A stretch of 8,005 bases of DNA from Balneolales bacterium (GTDB taxonomy: Bacteria; Bacteroidota; Rhodothermia; Balneolales; Natronogracilivirgulaceae): assembly GCA_007131535.1 (NCBI GenBank), contig SLQI01000084.1, positions 1-8,005 on the forward strand, read 5' to 3'. Below are positions 6,104 through 8,005 of the stretch, piece by piece. Positions within the stretch are counted from its first letter, which is position 1; the number at the start of each line of letters is the position of its first letter. Made by a program: the position numbers and the translations under genes. The notes below the pieces were generated by a model. The model made no database searches, was not told the origin of the DNA, and was given only the letters and a program-made list of their open reading frames with translations.

Positions 6104-7147
6104 TCAGCATATTCTTTCCAATGCTGTTACCATTTTTGGGGCTACCTTCTCACCGAAAACTTCCGGCGGTTTTCCAACGGGGTTATGAGTTTTTATGAGC
6201 GTTACCAGCTCATCGCTTTTTGGATTTATAAGCTGATTCCAACCAGCCTCCACCGTTTCTGTCCACTCAGTTTCACTTCGCAGTGTATTACAGGGGGTTC
6301 CAAGTATATACGCTTCCTTTTGAATACCCCCTGAATCCGTAATAATTTTTCGGGCATTTCGCTGCAGTGAAAGAATGTCCAGATACCCGACCGGATCTAT
6401 GAGATGCATCTCTCCGACTGAATCGGGCAGGCTTTTACGAGTACGGGGGTGAACCGGAAAAACAACCGGATAATCCAACTCACTTAATTGTCGAATCAGA
6501 TTCTGTAGTAACTGCGGATCATCTACATTAGATGGCCGGTGCAATGTCAGCAAATAGTAGTTGCCAGATCTCAATCCGAGTTTTTCCGGGTATACGGAGT
6601 TGTGCTCAGCCTTTTTAACCAAATACTGCACTGAGTCCACCATAATATCACCGGTAAGGGTACTTTTGTTATCAAGATCTTCTCTTTTGAGATTATGCAT
6701 TGCCGTATGGGTAGGGGCTAACAGCAAATCGGAAATATGGTCTGCGACAATTCTATTTATTTCCTCCGGCATTATAGGGTTGAAACTTCGCAGGCCGGCT
6801 TCTATGTGAACACATGGAATATGCAATTTTGATGAAGCTAATGCTCCGGCAAGAGTTGAATTTGTATCCCCAAATACGACAACCGCATCCGGCTTTAGCC
6901 TTATAAACTCCTCTTCCAAAGCAATTAGCATCCTGCCGGTTTGTTTTCCATGATTTCCTGATCCTATTTGCAGATTAATATCCGGTTCCGGTATACCCAA
7001 CTGCTCAAAAAACAATCCCGACATATTTGCATCATAATGCTGACCGGTATGAATAATAATCTCTTGATGATAATTTCGTAATTCACGAGAAAATGGTCCG
7101 AGCTTAATAAACTGCGGACGTGCACCGACTACTGATAAAACTCTCAT
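6104..7147 (-). CDS. wecB: Non-hydrolysing UDP-N-acetylhexosamine 2-epimerase (WecB/WbpI family)
   Basis: 347 residues from the ATG at 7147, close to the family's usual 350-380. This cytoplasmic enzyme inverts C2 of UDP-GlcNAc to give UDP-ManNAc, or of the 2,3-diacetamido-uronate analogue in WbpI. Visible motifs: GARPQFIK (8-15), HTGQHYD (33-39), GDTNSTLAGALA (93-104), HIEAGLRSF (114-122), MPEEINR (126-132), TLHR (201-204), HPRTR (233-237), DPVGYLD (251-257), and DSGGIQKEA (271-279) followed by T-E-W-T-E. By comparison with E. coli WecB the catalytic residues D94, E116, E128 and H203 are all present, so the enzyme should be active. The PQFIK, IDPVGYLD and TEW features recall the WbpI-like branch more than classical WecB, so the exact substrate is open. 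No Shine-Dalgarno site precedes the start, as is common in Bacteroidota. The next gene upstream on this strand is a DUF354 protein, a frequent partner of such epimerases in glycan loci. Confidence 0.93.
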   Translation of the reverse strand: MRVLSVVGARPQFIKLGPFSRELRNYHQEIIIHTGQHYDANMSGLFFEQLGIPEPDINLQIGSGNHGKQTGRMLIALEEEFIRLKPDAVVVFGDTNSTLAGALASSKLHIPCVHIEAGLRSFNPIMPEEINRIVADHISDLLLAPTHTAMHNLKREDLDNKSTLTGDIMVDSVQYLVKKAEHNSVYPEKLGLRSGNYYLLTLHRPSNVDDPQLLQNLIRQLSELDYPVVFPVHPRTRKSLPDSVGEMHLIDPVGYLDILSLQRNARKIITDSGGIQKEAYILGTPCNTLRSETEWTETVEAGWNQLINPKSDELVTLIKTHNPVGKPPEVFGEKVAPKMVTALERIC

Positions 7148-7452
7148 AACAATTTTATGTGATGATAAAGATACTCACGGGATAACCGATCCTACTCTCT
7201 TGATACCCTATTCCGGATTCGTAGAGAACTTTTCATTCACCCTAAGATTTATGAAATCATTCTCATTGAACATTTGTTAGGTTGCTCAATCGAGTCGGAG
7301 AGGGAAACGTACCTGAATATTATGGCTTTCTTTTACCTGGTATGCTTCAATTTTTGTTGTCAATAATTACAGGTTGACAGTTTGAGGACCCGGAATTAGC
7401 CCTTGCCGAAATATTGGTTTTATATTTCTTTCATCTCTTATTAATTAACCAT
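7148..7452. other. Intergenic gap between DUF354 gene and epimerase
   Basis: These 305 bp carry no open frame I would call a gene and no clear intrinsic terminator after the DUF354 stop. On the minus strand a TTGACA-like hexamer (near 7373-7378) has no matching -10 box at the usual distance. The gap is long for a tight operon, so the epimerase may have its own promoter here. I see nothing decisive. Confidence 0.4.
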
Positions 7453-8005
7453 TCAGGCGACATCGGGTAAATGCGGTTCCAAAAACGTGTAGTGATACTC
7501 AGGATCTTTGCTCAATGTGTTTAAACTGTCGGGATAATTCAGTATCAACCATGTAAAAAAGGCGGTAACGTCGATATTTTCACGTAACATTGATGCCCGT
7601 TGCTTCTGATTACTTACCTTACGGTTATGATCATTCATCAACTCATCTGTGGTAGAAAACAGTTCATCAGGATTTTCAGGATGTACCCCTTTCGTTAATT
7701 GATATTTATTTTCGAGCTCCTCCAGGACTCCTATCCTGCCTGAAAAACTTGAAAACCGAATAGAGGGGGTCCCCAGAACGGCTGATTCTACAGCCATACT
7801 TTGACTATCTCCGACAAACATATTTGCGAAATAGAGTAAGTGATGTATATCCAAGGAATCTATCCTGAGCTTGTACGGCTCGAATTCTTCGGGAAGATCA
7901 CGTTCCGAGGTTATATACACATCACCCATAGTGGTTAAGTATTCGATGTATTCTTTTGCCAGGGCATTATCAAACCCTTCAATACCATTATCATGATGCG
8001 CATTC
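7453..8005 (-). CDS. DUF354-type GT-B-like protein, C-terminal part (N-terminus cut by window edge)
   Basis: The frame is open from the right edge to a TGA at 7455-7453, giving 183 visible residues. An internal ATG at 7929 is not the start, because recognisable family sequence (N-A-H-H-D-N-G-I-E-G-F) precedes it. The visible part contains VYITSERDLP, then the D-I-H-H-L-L-Y-F-A segment, and GDSQSMAVESAVLGTP at visible residues 65-80. The last resembles the nucleotide-sugar binding end of GT-B glycosyltransferases and UDP-HexNAc epimerases and is typical of DUF354 (PF04007) proteins. The tail after about residue 130 is mostly helical-looking and ends L-P-D-V-A. DUF354 has no firm biochemical role that I can cite; its fold and its proximity to wecB-like genes suggest glycosyl transfer in surface glycan synthesis, inferred here. 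It lies 305 bp upstream of the epimerase on the same strand. Confidence 0.75.
   Translation of the reverse strand, partial: NAHHDNGIEGFDNALAKEYIEYLTTMGDVYITSERDLPEEFEPYKLRIDSLDIHHLLYFANMFVGDSQSMAVESAVLGTPSIRFSSFSGRIGVLEELENKYQLTKGVHPENPDELFSTTDELMNDHNRKVSNQKQRASMLRENIDVTAFFTWLILNYPDSLNTLSKDPEYHYTFLEPHLPDVA

Noticed and set aside
7453..7929. A complete 158-residue protein starting at the ATG at 7929
   Set aside because: The frame continues upstream to the window edge with family-like residues, so this is an internal methionine of a truncated larger protein.
1..8005. CRISPR array, toxin-antitoxin pair, phage or transposase genes
   Set aside because: No regularly spaced short repeats, small paired genes or integrase/transposase motifs were seen on either strand.

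Overview
The window reads as a piece of a Bacteroidota-like genome. The best fit is Balneolota/Rhodothermota. The main clue is the C-terminus of the large secreted protein at 2438-5152, a type IX secretion (T9SS, Por) sorting domain of the 'NYPNPFNP...SGTYIYRLEAGD' kind common in those phyla. Weak Shine-Dalgarno sites at most starts agree with this. The phylum call is an inference from sequence style, not a search result.

Every convincing gene lies on the minus strand, so the window reads right to left. From the right edge there are: the C-terminal part of a DUF354-type, GT-B-like glycosyltransferase relative (7453-8005, cut by the edge); a 305-bp gap; a complete non-hydrolysing UDP-HexNAc 2-epimerase of the WecB/WbpI family (6104-7147); a gene-free stretch of about 950 bp holding a MITE-like inverted-repeat element (5798-6058) and a very AT-rich leader; a complete 904-residue secreted PL1-type pectate-lyase-like protein with a Ca-binding linker, three FN3-like modules and a T9SS tail (2438-5152), followed by a strong intrinsic terminator; a tandem-GNAT acyltransferase-like protein (1029-2162); and 25 bp later a second PL1-like gene (1-1003), cut by the left edge and starting at TTG.

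Together this looks like part of a surface or extracellular polysaccharide locus. The epimerase supplies a ManNAc-type (or 2,3-diacetamido-uronate) nucleotide sugar. The DUF354 and GNAT proteins may transfer or acylate sugars. Two closely related exported lyase-like proteins may trim or remodel a uronate-containing glycan. These pathway links are inferred from gene families and proximity.

The most notable feature is the lyase pair. Their catalytic domains form an indel-free direct repeat (1-874 and 4156-5029) flanking the GNAT gene. Identity is patchy by hand count (about 94% in some blocks, about 72% in others), which suggests gene conversion, and the N-terminal export leaders are completely different. 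I see no CRISPR array, no convincing tRNA or rRNA, and no transposase gene.
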